A DNA stretch of 64,000 nucleotides. Source: SIG78 sp036677805. GTDB taxonomy: Bacteria > Verrucomicrobiota > Lentisphaeria > Victivallales > Victivallaceae. Under the pieces are notes generated by a model that saw only the letters and a list, made by a program, of their open reading frames with translations, was not told where the DNA came from and did no database searches. The stretch lies in NCBI GenBank assembly GCA_036677805.1, contig JAVBVS010000015.1, positions 67,563 through 131,562 on the forward strand, read 5' to 3'. Within the stretch, counting starts at the first letter, position 1; the number at the start of each line of letters is the position of its first letter. A program made the translations under genes and the position numbers. This document shows, one piece after another, positions 49,168-58,649 of the stretch.

Positions 49168-52100
49168 CTATTGCCAAAGTTCCATTTCACCGATATCCAA
49201 TGTCCCGGAAACGCCTTCCAGCCGGACGCTCCACTGCGCGGCGGTCGCCGCTTCGGGCAGTGTCAGCACCGTTTCGCATACCTCGGCTGGATCGCCGCGA
49301 AACGGGAATTCGTGCGCCGCGTCGTTGACGATCACGACCGCCTTCGTCCATGTGCCCCGGCTCCAGAGTTTGATGGTCCGGATCGTCACCGGAGCGGCAA
49401 AAGTGAAATCGACCGTTACTATCGCCGTATTTTTCCACGCATCAATCCAGTCGCCCCAGCCGCTTTTGCCAAGCTCGATGTTGCCGCCCTGAACCGCACG
49501 CGGCCGGTCGGTAAGCCGTCCCTTGGCGAACGGAATCGCAGTATTCCCCGGATCGCCCGCCATCGGAGCGGGAGTCACCCGATAACTGCCCTCCGTCTCA
49601 CCGCCGGGAATGCTCTGAAACTCGAACTTGCGCCAATATCCCGCATTGCCGGTCAGGCAGACGCCGACAAGTTCCGGCGGCGGCACAAGCAAACTCGAAG
49701 GCAGCCGAAAACGCCAGATGTCCTGTCCGGTTTGGGCCCCGGTCCCGGCGGCGAATTCCCGGAAGAAATTGCGCCATGCCGTATCGCCCGCCAGTTTCAC
49801 GTCGCCCGGACAAACCCCGAAGGTGATAACCTTGCCCTTGCCGAAATGATTTTCAATTACCGCGGCAGAACCGTTGTCATAGATTCCGATCACCTTGGCG
49901 CCCGCTTCCGGCGAAAGTGTCGCGGCATTCAGCCCGCTGACCGGCAATTTGAGCTTGCCATAAACGATATTCCGGGCATCCCGGCAGGGAGTCATGGATT
50001 TTATCCCGGTAAACTTCCGGTCCGTCGTGCCGCCGTCCGGCATCCGGGTGAAAGCTGCGGGGTTCAGCAGCAGAAGCGTGCCGCCATCCTCCACATACTT
50101 CCGCAGTGCCGCCACCGCTTCCGGCGCAACGAATTCGTTTTCGATACTCGCAATAAACCGATACCGGTTTAAGTTCTTCAAAGTATTTTCATTGATAAAC
50201 TTGTACCATACGCCCGCGCCATAGGCCAGAAACCCGTGGAGATGCACGTCGCGGCGCGGCGTTCCCTTGATCGCCAATCCGCAATACCCGCGCAACGCAT
50301 CAGTTCCGGTAAAGACCGCGCAATCGTCTTCGGGCCTGGCCAGATACGGCATGGCGTTCAGGGTCCGGGTGGCGGCCATTTCGGCCTGATAGCGTTCCGG
50401 TGCGCCATAACGCTCGGTGTGCAGATATTTTTTACCGGAACGCCGCCCCTGAGTATCGTCCAGATACCAGTGAAATCCGGTGGCGCCGCCGCGAATGGCG
50501 GCGGACAATTCTTCAAGCACTTCATCCGGCGTGAAACTCGCACCATACTCTTCCACATGAGGACAGGGCCACATATTTTCCGCACCGGTCAGATCGGCCA
50601 CATATTTGGTGGCAAAACCGAAACTGTCGATCACCGGAGAACGCGAAGGATAGAGTTGGCGGGTGGCAATGTCGAAGGTGCCGGACCAGTCGGAAAAACT
50701 GTAGATCGTATTTTGCCCATCGATCGGATCATCGGAAATCACCACAATCGCAGGATTGATCGACTTCACCAGTTTATACGCCTCGCGATAGACACTCACC
50801 AGTTCGTCGTTGAGCCAGCGCCGGAAAGCAATCCAGGCCGCCGGATCGCTTTCGTGTTCCGAACTTGGGATTCCGTATTTACCGTGTCCATAGCGACTTT
50901 TGATCGCCGCATCGATGGCCTTGACGCCCGGATGCTCGGAGTGTCTCGCAGCGAATTCGACCAGGTCCTTCTCGATTTGCTCGCTGTTTTCGTCACCCCA
51001 GCAGACCGCCTTGAGATAGGGGGTGAACTGTTTGATCTCCGACAGCTTTTCCAGATATTTCTTCCGGACCTCCGGCAACACAAAGACATTATGAGGTTCG
51101 CTTCCGGGCAATTCCTCGTCCAGAATCCGCACCCGATGGATCAAAGGCGGCATCCGGACATCCAGCGATTTTCCGCTCAGCAACCGTTCGCACAATACCG
51201 AGTTGTAATAGGCTCCCCAGCGGGCATCGGCCATTTCCTTTTCGAATTCATCCGACCGGTATTCCAGACCGAACTGCAGCGCAAAGGTCTGCATGGGGGC
51301 AATATCGAATGGCGGCAAACCGAACGGCCAGACAATTGCCGCAAACGGAAATTCGGTGTTGAGTTTGTCGCTCCACAATTCCTTGAAAAGCGGGCTGGGC
51401 GTAGTCATGGTCAACGCGCTCCGCGTCACCGCCTGATTCAACGCATAGGCATTGCGATATTCCGGCTCCTCGCTTTTTTCGGGAAACACTTTCAGAAGCA
51501 GCAGTTTGACATCGCCGTTCGGAAGTTTGGTACGGTATTCAAACTCCAGCGGAGCGCCAGGCTTCAGGTCCGATTGAAAATCTCGCAATTTTTTACCGGC
51601 AGCATCTTGCAACTCCAGCTGAATCCGGCGGATTTTCCGATCGCCGGAGACATTGGCCATCACCAGTTTGCGCACCGGACCACTGCCCAGTTCCCGGATT
51701 GCGAAACCCGGCGCAACGCCCGTGCCCGCCAGGCGCATCTCTTTCAGCCGCGAAGGGTCGGAAAAGCCGCCGGACCCCATGCCCCAGCTCGAATATTCCG
51801 GCACTTTGCCCTGCCGCTCCCTTCCGAAATTGAAGCGCCAAAGTTCCGCGCCGCCGGGATTCATGCTCAGATCGGCGAGCGGAATCGCGACTTCCGCCAC
51901 CCAATGATCATCGTAGACTTTGCACGCCGTGCGAATCCCGCTGTTGAATCCGGTATCTTCACTCAGCGCATCGTAAACAATGCCGTCGGCGTTGACCGCA
52001 AAATGATAAAGCCCGTCACTATCGGAACCGAACGGATTGATGAATATTTCCACACAGTCGTCACTGTAAATGGCATTGTCGCGTTCTTCGGCATGCTGGA

Positions 52101-52389
52101 ACTTTCGTCGCATCTGCTTCACCGCCCTCTCCCGACAGTCGAATGCAATATACAGATTGTCCGCGTCGCGTCCCGCCCATACCGCCGTCGGTTCACTCGG
52201 GACCTTCCCCGGGCCCAGTGTGCGCAGTTCGCCATGCCAGGCGCGACTCCATTCGGGACCAGCAACAGAACCATCCAACTCGATTGGTCCGATAAACGGT
52301 ATCACAGTCGGCTGTCCGGCTCCCGACACAGTCAGAACCATCCCGAAAACCGCCAGCATTCCTGTCTTTCTCCAACATCCGAAATTCAT
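49168..52389 (-). CDS. Large secreted glycoside-hydrolase-like protein with CBM9-like N-terminus
   Basis: This 1073-residue protein has a signal peptide (GMLAVFGMVLTVSGAG). A CBM9/DOMON-like domain follows (IELDGSVAGPEWSRAWHGE, LYIAFDCRERAV, VEIFINPFG), then a long central region with barrel-like blocks (VKAIDAAIKSRYGHG, GATGFHWYLDD), a glutamine-amidotransferase-like segment (LRKYVEDGGTLLLLNPAAF) as in beta-galactosidase trimerisation domains, and a C-terminal discoidin-like part (VTIRTIKLWSRGTWTK). I cannot name the exact family or substrate. The ATG overlaps the regulator stop by 4 bases (ATGA). Confidence 0.77.
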   Translation of the reverse strand: MNFGCWRKTGMLAVFGMVLTVSGAGQPTVIPFIGPIELDGSVAGPEWSRAWHGELRTLGPGKVPSEPTAVWAGRDADNLYIAFDCRERAVKQMRRKFQHAEERDNAIYSDDCVEIFINPFGSDSDGLYHFAVNADGIVYDALSEDTGFNSGIRTACKVYDDHWVAEVAIPLADLSMNPGGAELWRFNFGRERQGKVPEYSSWGMGSGGFSDPSRLKEMRLAGTGVAPGFAIRELGSGPVRKLVMANVSGDRKIRRIQLELQDAAGKKLRDFQSDLKPGAPLEFEYRTKLPNGDVKLLLLKVFPEKSEEPEYRNAYALNQAVTRSALTMTTPSPLFKELWSDKLNTEFPFAAIVWPFGLPPFDIAPMQTFALQFGLEYRSDEFEKEMADARWGAYYNSVLCERLLSGKSLDVRMPPLIHRVRILDEELPGSEPHNVFVLPEVRKKYLEKLSEIKQFTPYLKAVCWGDENSEQIEKDLVEFAARHSEHPGVKAIDAAIKSRYGHGKYGIPSSEHESDPAAWIAFRRWLNDELVSVYREAYKLVKSINPAIVVISDDPIDGQNTIYSFSDWSGTFDIATRQLYPSRSPVIDSFGFATKYVADLTGAENMWPCPHVEEYGASFTPDEVLEELSAAIRGGATGFHWYLDDTQGRRSGKKYLHTERYGAPERYQAEMAATRTLNAMPYLARPEDDCAVFTGTDALRGYCGLAIKGTPRRDVHLHGFLAYGAGVWYKFINENTLKNLNRYRFIASIENEFVAPEAVAALRKYVEDGGTLLLLNPAAFTRMPDGGTTDRKFTGIKSMTPCRDARNIVYGKLKLPVSGLNAATLSPEAGAKVIGIYDNGSAAVIENHFGKGKVITFGVCPGDVKLAGDTAWRNFFREFAAGTGAQTGQDIWRFRLPSSLLVPPPELVGVCLTGNAGYWRKFEFQSIPGGETEGSYRVTPAPMAGDPGNTAIPFAKGRLTDRPRAVQGGNIELGKSGWGDWIDAWKNTAIVTVDFTFAAPVTIRTIKLWSRGTWTKAVVIVNDAAHEFPFRGDPAEVCETVLTLPEAATAAQWSVRLEGVSGTLDIGEMELWQ

Positions 52390-53516
52390 CGCGTCGCCTC
52401 ATCTTTAATTGTAATATGTTTTATGCTTTCGCGTTCCAGCAATTCAAAACCGATCTCGGGCGGCGGCAGTTTGCCCGTCACGCCCGACACCAGATAATCG
52501 ACCGCCGCGCGCCCCCGTTCCCGCAACCGCAGGTCGATCGTCGCCAACGGCGGAGTCAGAAACGCGCTCCCCGCCGCCGCCCCGTATCCCATCAGGGAAA
52601 CATCCTCCGGCACCCGGATTCCCAGACGGGTCAGTGCCGCCAGCACCCAGATTGCATAATGGTCGTTGTAACAGAAAATCGCGGTCGGCGTCATCCGCTC
52701 CAGCACCCCCGCCACCGCCTCGCCGACACTTTTTTCCGTTTCATCCGCAGTCATGAACAACGGTGCCGCCAGATCGGTCAGCGCACGATATTCATAGGGA
52801 CTCAGTTCATGCAGATCGTCGCCGCCAAAGGGGCCGATGAATGCCACCAGCCGGTGCCCATGGGCGCGAAAACAGCGCAACGCCGTCACCATCGCCGGGC
52901 GGATCGGATTGTCCAGGGTCAGAAACGGTTCCAGTATCGCATCCGTGTCCGATCCGAACGGCAGCAGCACCGGAAGCTGCAATTCCCGCAACAGGGCAAT
53001 TTCCGGTTCGTCGCCGCGATAGCTGTGATTGGGCACGATCACCCCGGTCAGGCCGCCGGAACGCCCCAGTTCCGCGGCTTTTTTGGGGTCGAAACAATGG
53101 CAGAATACCTCCATCTGGATCGTCTGCAATTCCACCTGAAGTTCGCCCGCCCGGGCTTCCACGCCGGCCATGATCGGCACACCGGAAGAAGACTCGCTCA
53201 TTTCCCGGGGCGGCAGCAATAATAGTTTGTGTTTCAGATGACGGGGCGAGGGCGCGGCTTCGATCATTGCCGATGCCTCATCCGGGCGCTCGTACGGGCC
53301 ATTGTAGCAAATAAAGGTTCCCTGGCCGCGGATACGGCGGATCAAGTTGCGCGCTTCGAGTTTTTCCAGTGCGGCACGCAAGGTCACGCGGCCGATGCCC
53401 AGTTCCGCCGCCAATCGGCTTTCCACCGGCAGCCGGCAACCGTCGGGCAATTCGCCACGCATGATCTTATCCCGCAGCAATACATAAGCATGCTCGTTTT
53501 TGAACGTCGGGGTCAT
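52386..53516 (-). CDS. GntR-type winged-helix regulator with LacI-like sensor domain
   Basis: This 376-residue protein starts at the ATG at 53516 with AGGA upstream; an ATG at 53549 is in frame but lacks a ribosome site. The N-terminal GntR winged helix (LRDKIMRGELPDGCRLPVESRLAAELGIGRVTLRAALEKLE, with wing RRIRGQGTF) is joined to a LacI-type sensor (GLTGVIVPNHSYRGDEP, GHRLVAFIGPFGGDD, AIFCYNDHYAIWVLAALTRLG). It is the first gene of the five-gene hydrolase operon and is coupled to the hydrolase by an ATGA overlap, so activator or repressor and target rise together. Confidence 0.88.
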   Translation of the reverse strand: MTPTFKNEHAYVLLRDKIMRGELPDGCRLPVESRLAAELGIGRVTLRAALEKLEARNLIRRIRGQGTFICYNGPYERPDEASAMIEAAPSPRHLKHKLLLLPPREMSESSSGVPIMAGVEARAGELQVELQTIQMEVFCHCFDPKKAAELGRSGGLTGVIVPNHSYRGDEPEIALLRELQLPVLLPFGSDTDAILEPFLTLDNPIRPAMVTALRCFRAHGHRLVAFIGPFGGDDLHELSPYEYRALTDLAAPLFMTADETEKSVGEAVAGVLERMTPTAIFCYNDHYAIWVLAALTRLGIRVPEDVSLMGYGAAAGSAFLTPPLATIDLRLRERGRAAVDYLVSGVTGKLPPPEIGFELLERESIKHITIKDEATR

Positions 53517-53569
53517 CTGCTCAAGTCCTATTATGGTTCTATTTTTCAAGTTTTATCTTGATATTACTA

Positions 53570-53598
53570 AGTATACCTGAGAAAAAATCCATTGTCAA
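53570..53598 (-). promoter_or_regulatory. Promoter of the GntR-hydrolase-pilin-OCD-GH28 operon
   Basis: On the minus strand TTGACA (53593-53598), a 17-base spacer and TATACT (53570-53575), about 54 bases before the ATG at 53516. Confidence 0.75.
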
Positions 53599-53718
53599 GG
53601 AGTTAGTCTGAAAAAAAGTAAAAAAACATGGCGAATATGTTAAAAAACAACAAATTTCAACTACCCACAAGCCCCCTTGAACAAGGACAGACGAACGGCG
53701 AAGAAGAGTTTTTACAGC

Positions 53719-54468
53719 TCAAACCAGACGCAAGTCAAGTTCATGACGGCCGAGCAACTGGCGATCGAGTTCGCGCAGACCGCGGTCGGTAACCAGGATA
53801 TCGGCCTCGGCAACATCCAGAAATTTGACCATGCTTTTGCGCCGGAACTTGGTGCTTTCGGTCACCACGATCACATGGTCGGCGATCTCGGCCGAAATCC
53901 GCTCCAGATTGGCCAGATTCAAATCGGTGGTGAAAAATCCGGCGTCGGCATCGGCCCCGTCACACCCGGAAATCAGATAATTCACATGGTATTGGCGCAG
54001 ATTGGTCTCGGTCAACGGCCCCAAAAGATCAAGCGAATTGCTGCGCAACTCGCCTCCCAGCAGGATCACCTGACTGCGGCTCTGGAACAGCGCCGACGCC
54101 ACCGGCAGCGAATAGGTCAGCACCGTCAATTCGGCATTGAGCGCCGCCAGCACCTGGGCGCAGGCCAGCGTCGTCGTGCCCGCGCTCAGCAAGATGACAT
54201 CGCGCGGCGACAGGATATCGGCCAGTTCCCGGGCCAGGCGGTGTTTCATGCTCGGCCGGCTGGCGTCATAGTGCATCTCCGGCAGTTTCTGACGCGGAAT
54301 GGCGCCATTCTTCACCTGAAAGACATATCCATTCTGCTCCAGCATCCGGAAATCGCGGCGAATGGTCATGGGGGTCACCCCGAAGTGTTGAGCCGCCTCG
54401 GCAATCTTAAGGAATCCACTGCGGTTGAGTTCGGTCAGAATCTGGGAGAGACGCTCATTCATCGCCAT
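53719..54468 (-). CDS. DeoR/GlpR-family transcriptional regulator
   Basis: This 249-residue protein has the DeoR helix-turn-helix (FLKIAEAAQHFGVTPMTIRRDFRMLEQNG) and the family's sugar-phosphate-isomerase-like sensor (LLSAGTTTLACAQVLAAL, VILLGGELRSNSLDLLGPL, ISGCDGADADAGFFTTDL). DeoR proteins usually repress sugar catabolism and respond to a phosphorylated sugar, which fits the FGGY kinase in the divergent operon. A palindrome TGTTAA-AAA-TTAACA sits at 54476-54490, just before its start. No strong ribosome binding site is visible. Confidence 0.9.
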   Translation of the reverse strand: MAMNERLSQILTELNRSGFLKIAEAAQHFGVTPMTIRRDFRMLEQNGYVFQVKNGAIPRQKLPEMHYDASRPSMKHRLARELADILSPRDVILLSAGTTTLACAQVLAALNAELTVLTYSLPVASALFQSRSQVILLGGELRSNSLDLLGPLTETNLRQYHVNYLISGCDGADADAGFFTTDLNLANLERISAEIADHVIVVTESTKFRRKSMVKFLDVAEADILVTDRGLRELDRQLLGRHELDLRLV

Positions 54469-54475
54469 TCGCTTT

Positions 54476-54490
54476 TGTTAAAAATTAACA
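54476..54490. promoter_or_regulatory. Palindrome upstream of the DeoR-type gene (candidate operator)
   Basis: TGTTAA-AAA-TTAACA is a perfect inverted repeat, 8 bases before the regulator start and inside its likely leader. Confidence 0.45.
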
Positions 54491-54534
54491 CAGAAATCAT
54501 TCAAAAAGAAATCTTTTCATCTGAGTCCACTTGT

Positions 54535-54563
54535 AATTTAGCATAAAATCGGGTAATTGTAAA
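54535..54563 (-). promoter_or_regulatory. Putative promoter of the DeoR-type gene
   Basis: On the minus strand TTTACA (54558-54563), a 17-base spacer and TAAATT (54535-54540). I could not settle on a promoter for the divergent operon in the same AT-rich stretch. Confidence 0.4.
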
Positions 54564-54616
54564 GTAATCTCTAACGATATTTTTTCACAAGTTCATTTTT
54601 TTTGGAGAATGTATCA

Positions 54617-55984
54617 ATGGGCAAGTACGATCCGCGTCCGTATCAACTCGATCTCAACGCCACTCCACATCTGGCATCCGGCGCCATCCCGGGACCGCGC
54701 AGCCGCGAACTCCACCAGCGTGCCACCCGATATTACCGCGGACTTTCCGGTCAGGTCAAGCTCTTTCCGGTGGCATTCGAAAAAGCCCAGGGATGCATGA
54801 TGGAGGACGCCGACGGCAACCGGTACATCGATTTTTCCAGCGGCATATATGTGACCACGCTGGGACATTGCCACCCTAAAATTTCCGAGGCGGTCGCGCA
54901 CTACGCCAACCAGATGATGAACTGCCACGACTTCACCACCGAAATCAAAGTCCGGCTGCTCGAAAAAATGGCCGCCGTACTGCCCGGCGACCTCAGGAGT
55001 TTCCAGCTTTACGACTGTGGCACCGCCGCGGTGGAAGCGGGTCTGCGCACCTGTCGCGCCGCCACCGGCAAACATGAATTCCTGAGCTGCTTCATGGATT
55101 TTCACGGCAAAAGCGGTCACTCGATCGGTCTGGCGCGCATGACCAAATTCAGCGGGCCCCAGCGCCCCGGCGGATTCTATATGGTACCGCGTCCGGATAC
55201 CTACCGGCCGTGGTGGACCCGCGCCGACGGCACGCTCGACACCGAACGCTATCTCGAATTCTACGACACCTTCATCCGGGAATCGACCACCGGCCAGGTT
55301 GCGGCCTTTGTGCTCGAGCCGATTCAGGGCTGGGGCGGTTCGATCATGCCGCCGGACGATTTTTTCCCGAAATTGCGGAAATTTCTGGATGAACGTGGTA
55401 TATTACTCTTCGCCGACGAAGTGTTGACCGGTATGGGCCGTACCGGAAAAATTCTCTGTTGCGAACACTGGAACGTGCTGCCCGATGTCGTCACCCTCGG
55501 CAAGGGCTTCGGCAACGGCTTTCCGGTCACCGCCATGGCGGTGCGTACGCCTTACGCCGACGCGGTCGACAAGATTTCCGCATCGACGAGCTACGGCGGC
55601 AATCCGATGGCCTGCGCCGCGGCGCTCGCCTGCTTCGAGGTGATTGAGGAAGAAGGGCTGCTCGAACATGCGCAGGAACTGGAACGGCTTTTCAAAAAAC
55701 GCATGGCCGACTGGACAACCAGGTACCGGATCGTCGGCGACACCCGTTGCAAGGGCTGTCTGCTCGGCATCGAACTGGTCAAGGACAAGTTCCAAAAAAC
55801 GCCATTTGAAGCAGCGGGCAGGATGGTTTATCAGAAGGCGTTCGCCAAAGGTCTCGCCTGGGTTCCGGCGGGGCACATTCTGCGGATGAGTCCGCCGATC
55901 ATAATGCCCAACGAAGTCGCCATGAAAGGCATGGATATCATCGAGGAAGCCATCGCGGAAACCGAAAAAGCGCTGCTTGGCTGA
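54617..55984 (+). CDS. Class III PLP aminotransferase
   Basis: This 455-residue protein starts at the ATG at 54617 behind TTTGGAGA. Class III features: GIYVTTLGHCHPKISEAV, the LYDCGTAAVEAGLRTCRAAT block, FVLEPIQGWGGSIMPP, LLFADEVLTGMGRTGK and the PLP Lys in TLGKGFGNGFPVTA. It differs clearly from the enzyme at 10791, having GWGGS where omega-transaminases vary, so the two are not recent duplicates. It opens the catabolic operon and precedes a MocA-type oxidoreductase, suggesting an oxidation-transamination pair on a sugar or cyclitol; this is inference. Confidence 0.92.
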   Translation: MGKYDPRPYQLDLNATPHLASGAIPGPRSRELHQRATRYYRGLSGQVKLFPVAFEKAQGCMMEDADGNRYIDFSSGIYVTTLGHCHPKISEAVAHYANQMMNCHDFTTEIKVRLLEKMAAVLPGDLRSFQLYDCGTAAVEAGLRTCRAATGKHEFLSCFMDFHGKSGHSIGLARMTKFSGPQRPGGFYMVPRPDTYRPWWTRADGTLDTERYLEFYDTFIRESTTGQVAAFVLEPIQGWGGSIMPPDDFFPKLRKFLDERGILLFADEVLTGMGRTGKILCCEHWNVLPDVVTLGKGFGNGFPVTAMAVRTPYADAVDKISASTSYGGNPMACAAALACFEVIEEEGLLEHAQELERLFKKRMADWTTRYRIVGDTRCKGCLLGIELVKDKFQKTPFEAAGRMVYQKAFAKGLAWVPAGHILRMSPPIIMPNEVAMKGMDIIEEAIAETEKALLG

Positions 55985-56019
55985 AGTTCATGAAGCAATA
56001 AAAAAGGATTGAATGCCTT

Positions 56020-57162
56020 ATGAAAACCATAAAATTCGGAATCATCGGCGCGGGATTGATGGGCCGGGAATTCGCCAGCGCGACCGCCCGCTGGTGTCAC
56101 CTTACCGAAATGACCGCCAAGCCGGAACTGGTCGCGGTCTGCGACAAGAATCCGGCGCTTTACGACTGGTATCGCGGCAATTTCCCGACCATCAAACAAA
56201 TTACCGACGACTATCATCAATTGCTGGCCAACCCCGAAGTCGAGGCCGTTTACTGTGCGGTGCCGCACAACCTGCATGAGCAGATCTACTGCGACATCAT
56301 CCGAAGCAACCGGCATTTGCTCGGCGAAAAACCGTTCGGCATCGACCGGAAGGCCAATGACGCCATTCTCCAATGCATCGCCGATCATCCCGGCGTGGTG
56401 GTCCGGTGCAGCTCGGAATTCCCGTTTTATCCGCCGATGCAGCGGATCGGAAAACTGATCGAAGAGGATTTTTTCGGTCCGCTGATTGAAGTCAATTCCG
56501 GCTTTTTGCACTCCTCCGACCTCAATCCGGCCAAACCGATCAACTGGAAGCGGATGATCGAGTTCAACGGCGAATACGGCTGCATGGGCGATCTCGGCAT
56601 GCATCCCTGCCACTTTCCCTTCCGAGCGGGATATTTTCCGAAAAACGTGCGCGCCATCCTGTCCAAGCTGGTCAAGGAACGGCCCGGCAAGGACGGTGCG
56701 ATGGTCCCCTGCCTCACCTGGGACAATGCGACGATGTTCTGCGAATCGGTCGATCCGCTTCACGGCGGTGTTTTCCCGCTGACGATCAAAACCCAGCGCA
56801 TCGCCCCCGGCGAAACCGACACCTGGTACTTTGAAATCAAAGGCATGCGCGGCTGCGCCCGTTGGACGAGCAAAAATCCGCGCCGTCTGGAAATCCTTGA
56901 ATATGCCGGCGGCGAACAGGCGCTGCAACAGATCGACATGGGCTACGAAAGCGCTTTCAAGACCATCACCGGAAATATTTTCGAGTTCGGATTCACCGAC
57001 AGCATCCTTCAGATGTGGGCGTCGTTCATCACCGAGCTGGTTGATGGCAAACCTCAGGCGCGGTTCGCCTCCTGTGTCACGCCGGAGGAAACTGCGCTTT
57101 CGCACCGGTTGTTCACCGCATCGCTGGAAAGCTGGAAAAACAACACCGTGGTCAAACTTTAA
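56020..57162 (+). CDS. Gfo/Idh/MocA-family oxidoreductase
   Basis: This 380-residue protein has the Rossmann motif FGIIGAGLMGREFASAT, the cofactor-proximal AVYCAVPHNLHEQIY and the family motif LLGEKPFGIDRKAND, with the catalytic Lys-Pro. The second half is the substrate domain (YGCMGDLGMHPCHFPFRAGYF, keeping the Asp-x3-His pattern). It should oxidise or reduce a sugar or cyclitol hydroxyl with NAD(P). AAGGATT precedes the start by about 11 bases, 35 bases after the aminotransferase. Confidence 0.92.
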   Translation: MKTIKFGIIGAGLMGREFASATARWCHLTEMTAKPELVAVCDKNPALYDWYRGNFPTIKQITDDYHQLLANPEVEAVYCAVPHNLHEQIYCDIIRSNRHLLGEKPFGIDRKANDAILQCIADHPGVVVRCSSEFPFYPPMQRIGKLIEEDFFGPLIEVNSGFLHSSDLNPAKPINWKRMIEFNGEYGCMGDLGMHPCHFPFRAGYFPKNVRAILSKLVKERPGKDGAMVPCLTWDNATMFCESVDPLHGGVFPLTIKTQRIAPGETDTWYFEIKGMRGCARWTSKNPRRLEILEYAGGEQALQQIDMGYESAFKTITGNIFEFGFTDSILQMWASFITELVDGKPQARFASCVTPEETALSHRLFTASLESWKNNTVVKL

Positions 57163-57187
57163 CTTTTTCCGATACGGACAATGAAGC

Positions 57188-58648
57188 ATGAATCAGAAAT
57201 TTCTTGCCGGATGGAGCGAAGCCGACATTACACCGACGGACGGTAAAAGAATTCCGCTCTACGGACAATACTATCAACGCATCGCCCGAGGCATTCATTC
57301 ACGGCTGAAAACCGTGGCGCTGGCTATTGAATCGGACGGCGAGCAAGCCCTGATGGCCTCGCTCGACCTGGTCGGCTTTCAGGAATACTTTCAGGACATG
57401 GTTCGCGACGCGGTCGCGGCGCTGGAGCCCGCCATCGACCGCAATAAAATTTTTCTCAATGCCATTCATACCCACAACGGCCCATCGGTCAATCGGACCG
57501 GTCTTTCCGTCGTCGGCCGCGACGATTATCAGGACGCCGACGTGCTGACGCCGGAAGAGTACATCGCATTCTGCGTCCCGGCGGTCGCCGGCAACCTCGT
57601 CCGGGCCTGGCGCAACCGGCAGCCGTCGGGTATCGTCCGCGCCTTCGGCTCGGCCCGCATCGGCCACTGCCGCCGCGCGGTCTACCGCGATGGCACGGCG
57701 GAGATGTACGGTGACACCACCCGCGAGGATTTCATCGGCATGGAGGCCGGCGAAGATTCCGGCGTCGAGATGCTCTTCACCGTCGATCCGGCCGGACGCA
57801 AAACCGGCATGCTGCTCAATGTCGCCTGCCCGTCGCAGGTGATGGAGTCGACCTATCTGGTCAGTTCCGATTTCGCCGGAACCGCGCGGGAACTGTTGAA
57901 GGAAGCCTATGGCAGCGAGTTCCACACTCTTTATCAGATCAGTCCGGCGGGCTGCCAGAGTCCGCGTGATCTGGTACGCCATTACGCCGGCAGCGAACCG
58001 GACTGCTGGCACGCCGACGGTGTTGATTTTCTGGCGAAGCGGCTGCTTGAAGCCGTGCGCGGCGCCAGAGAAACGGCGGCGGATTACCGTCCCGCGGTCA
58101 GGCATCTGACCCGCCGGATCACGCTGCCGCGCCGTCGCGCCAGCTATCCGATGTACGTTGCGGCGCAAGCCGAAATCCGGCGGCTGGAGGGGATTCTGCC
58201 CGTGGACCCGGCGTTTGCGGCTTTCTGCGAGGAAACCCATGCCAATGAAAAGCTCGACGGGCACGGTCCGTATGACAGCAAACTCCATCATTTCGTCCGG
58301 ATCAAGAATGCGCAGGCGGTAGTCGAACGCTATGCCGTTCAGGATGCCGAGCCGACTATGAGCTTCAATCTCAACGCCGTCCGGCTCGGCGATGCGGCGG
58401 TCGTCAACAACCCGTTCGAGCTCTACCTGACCTTCGGCCAGATCATCAAGGCGCGGAGCCGCGCGGTGCAGACCTTCTTGGTTCAGCTTTCGGCCGGAGC
58501 CGATCATCCGGCGGGTTATCTGCCCAGTCCCGAAGCGGAACGGTTCGGCGGTTACGGCGGTCTGATCATCAATGGACAGGTCGGTTCCGACGGCGGCTAT
58601 CTGCTGGCCGACGAAACCGTGAAAATCATCGGCGAACTTTTCGATTGA
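57188..58648 (+). CDS. Neutral-ceramidase-like N-terminal domain protein, cytoplasmic
   Basis: This 486-residue protein begins FLAGWSEADITPTDGKRIPLYGQ and contains NAIHTHNGPSVNRTGLS and SPAGCQSPRDLVRHYAGSE, patterns of the neutral/alkaline ceramidase N-terminal superfamily. True ceramidases cleave the amide of ceramide, but bacterial relatives in carbohydrate operons are uncharacterised. There is no signal peptide. Its place between a MocA-type enzyme and a sugar kinase suggests hydrolysis of an amide or ester on a sugar derivative; this is inference. The kinase gene begins one base after its stop. Confidence 0.8.
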   Translation: MNQKFLAGWSEADITPTDGKRIPLYGQYYQRIARGIHSRLKTVALAIESDGEQALMASLDLVGFQEYFQDMVRDAVAALEPAIDRNKIFLNAIHTHNGPSVNRTGLSVVGRDDYQDADVLTPEEYIAFCVPAVAGNLVRAWRNRQPSGIVRAFGSARIGHCRRAVYRDGTAEMYGDTTREDFIGMEAGEDSGVEMLFTVDPAGRKTGMLLNVACPSQVMESTYLVSSDFAGTARELLKEAYGSEFHTLYQISPAGCQSPRDLVRHYAGSEPDCWHADGVDFLAKRLLEAVRGARETAADYRPAVRHLTRRITLPRRRASYPMYVAAQAEIRRLEGILPVDPAFAAFCEETHANEKLDGHGPYDSKLHHFVRIKNAQAVVERYAVQDAEPTMSFNLNAVRLGDAAVVNNPFELYLTFGQIIKARSRAVQTFLVQLSAGADHPAGYLPSPEAERFGGYGGLIINGQVGSDGGYLLADETVKIIGELFD

Positions 58649-58649
58649 C

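Noticed and set aside
50236..52497. Long plus-strand open frame opposite the locus 3 hydrolase
   Set aside because: No motifs; the minus-strand gene has a signal peptide and is coupled to its neighbour.
53677..54546. Plus-strand open frame opposite the DeoR-type gene
   Set aside because: The minus-strand DeoR helix-turn-helix and sensor domain are clear; the plus frame is a shadow.
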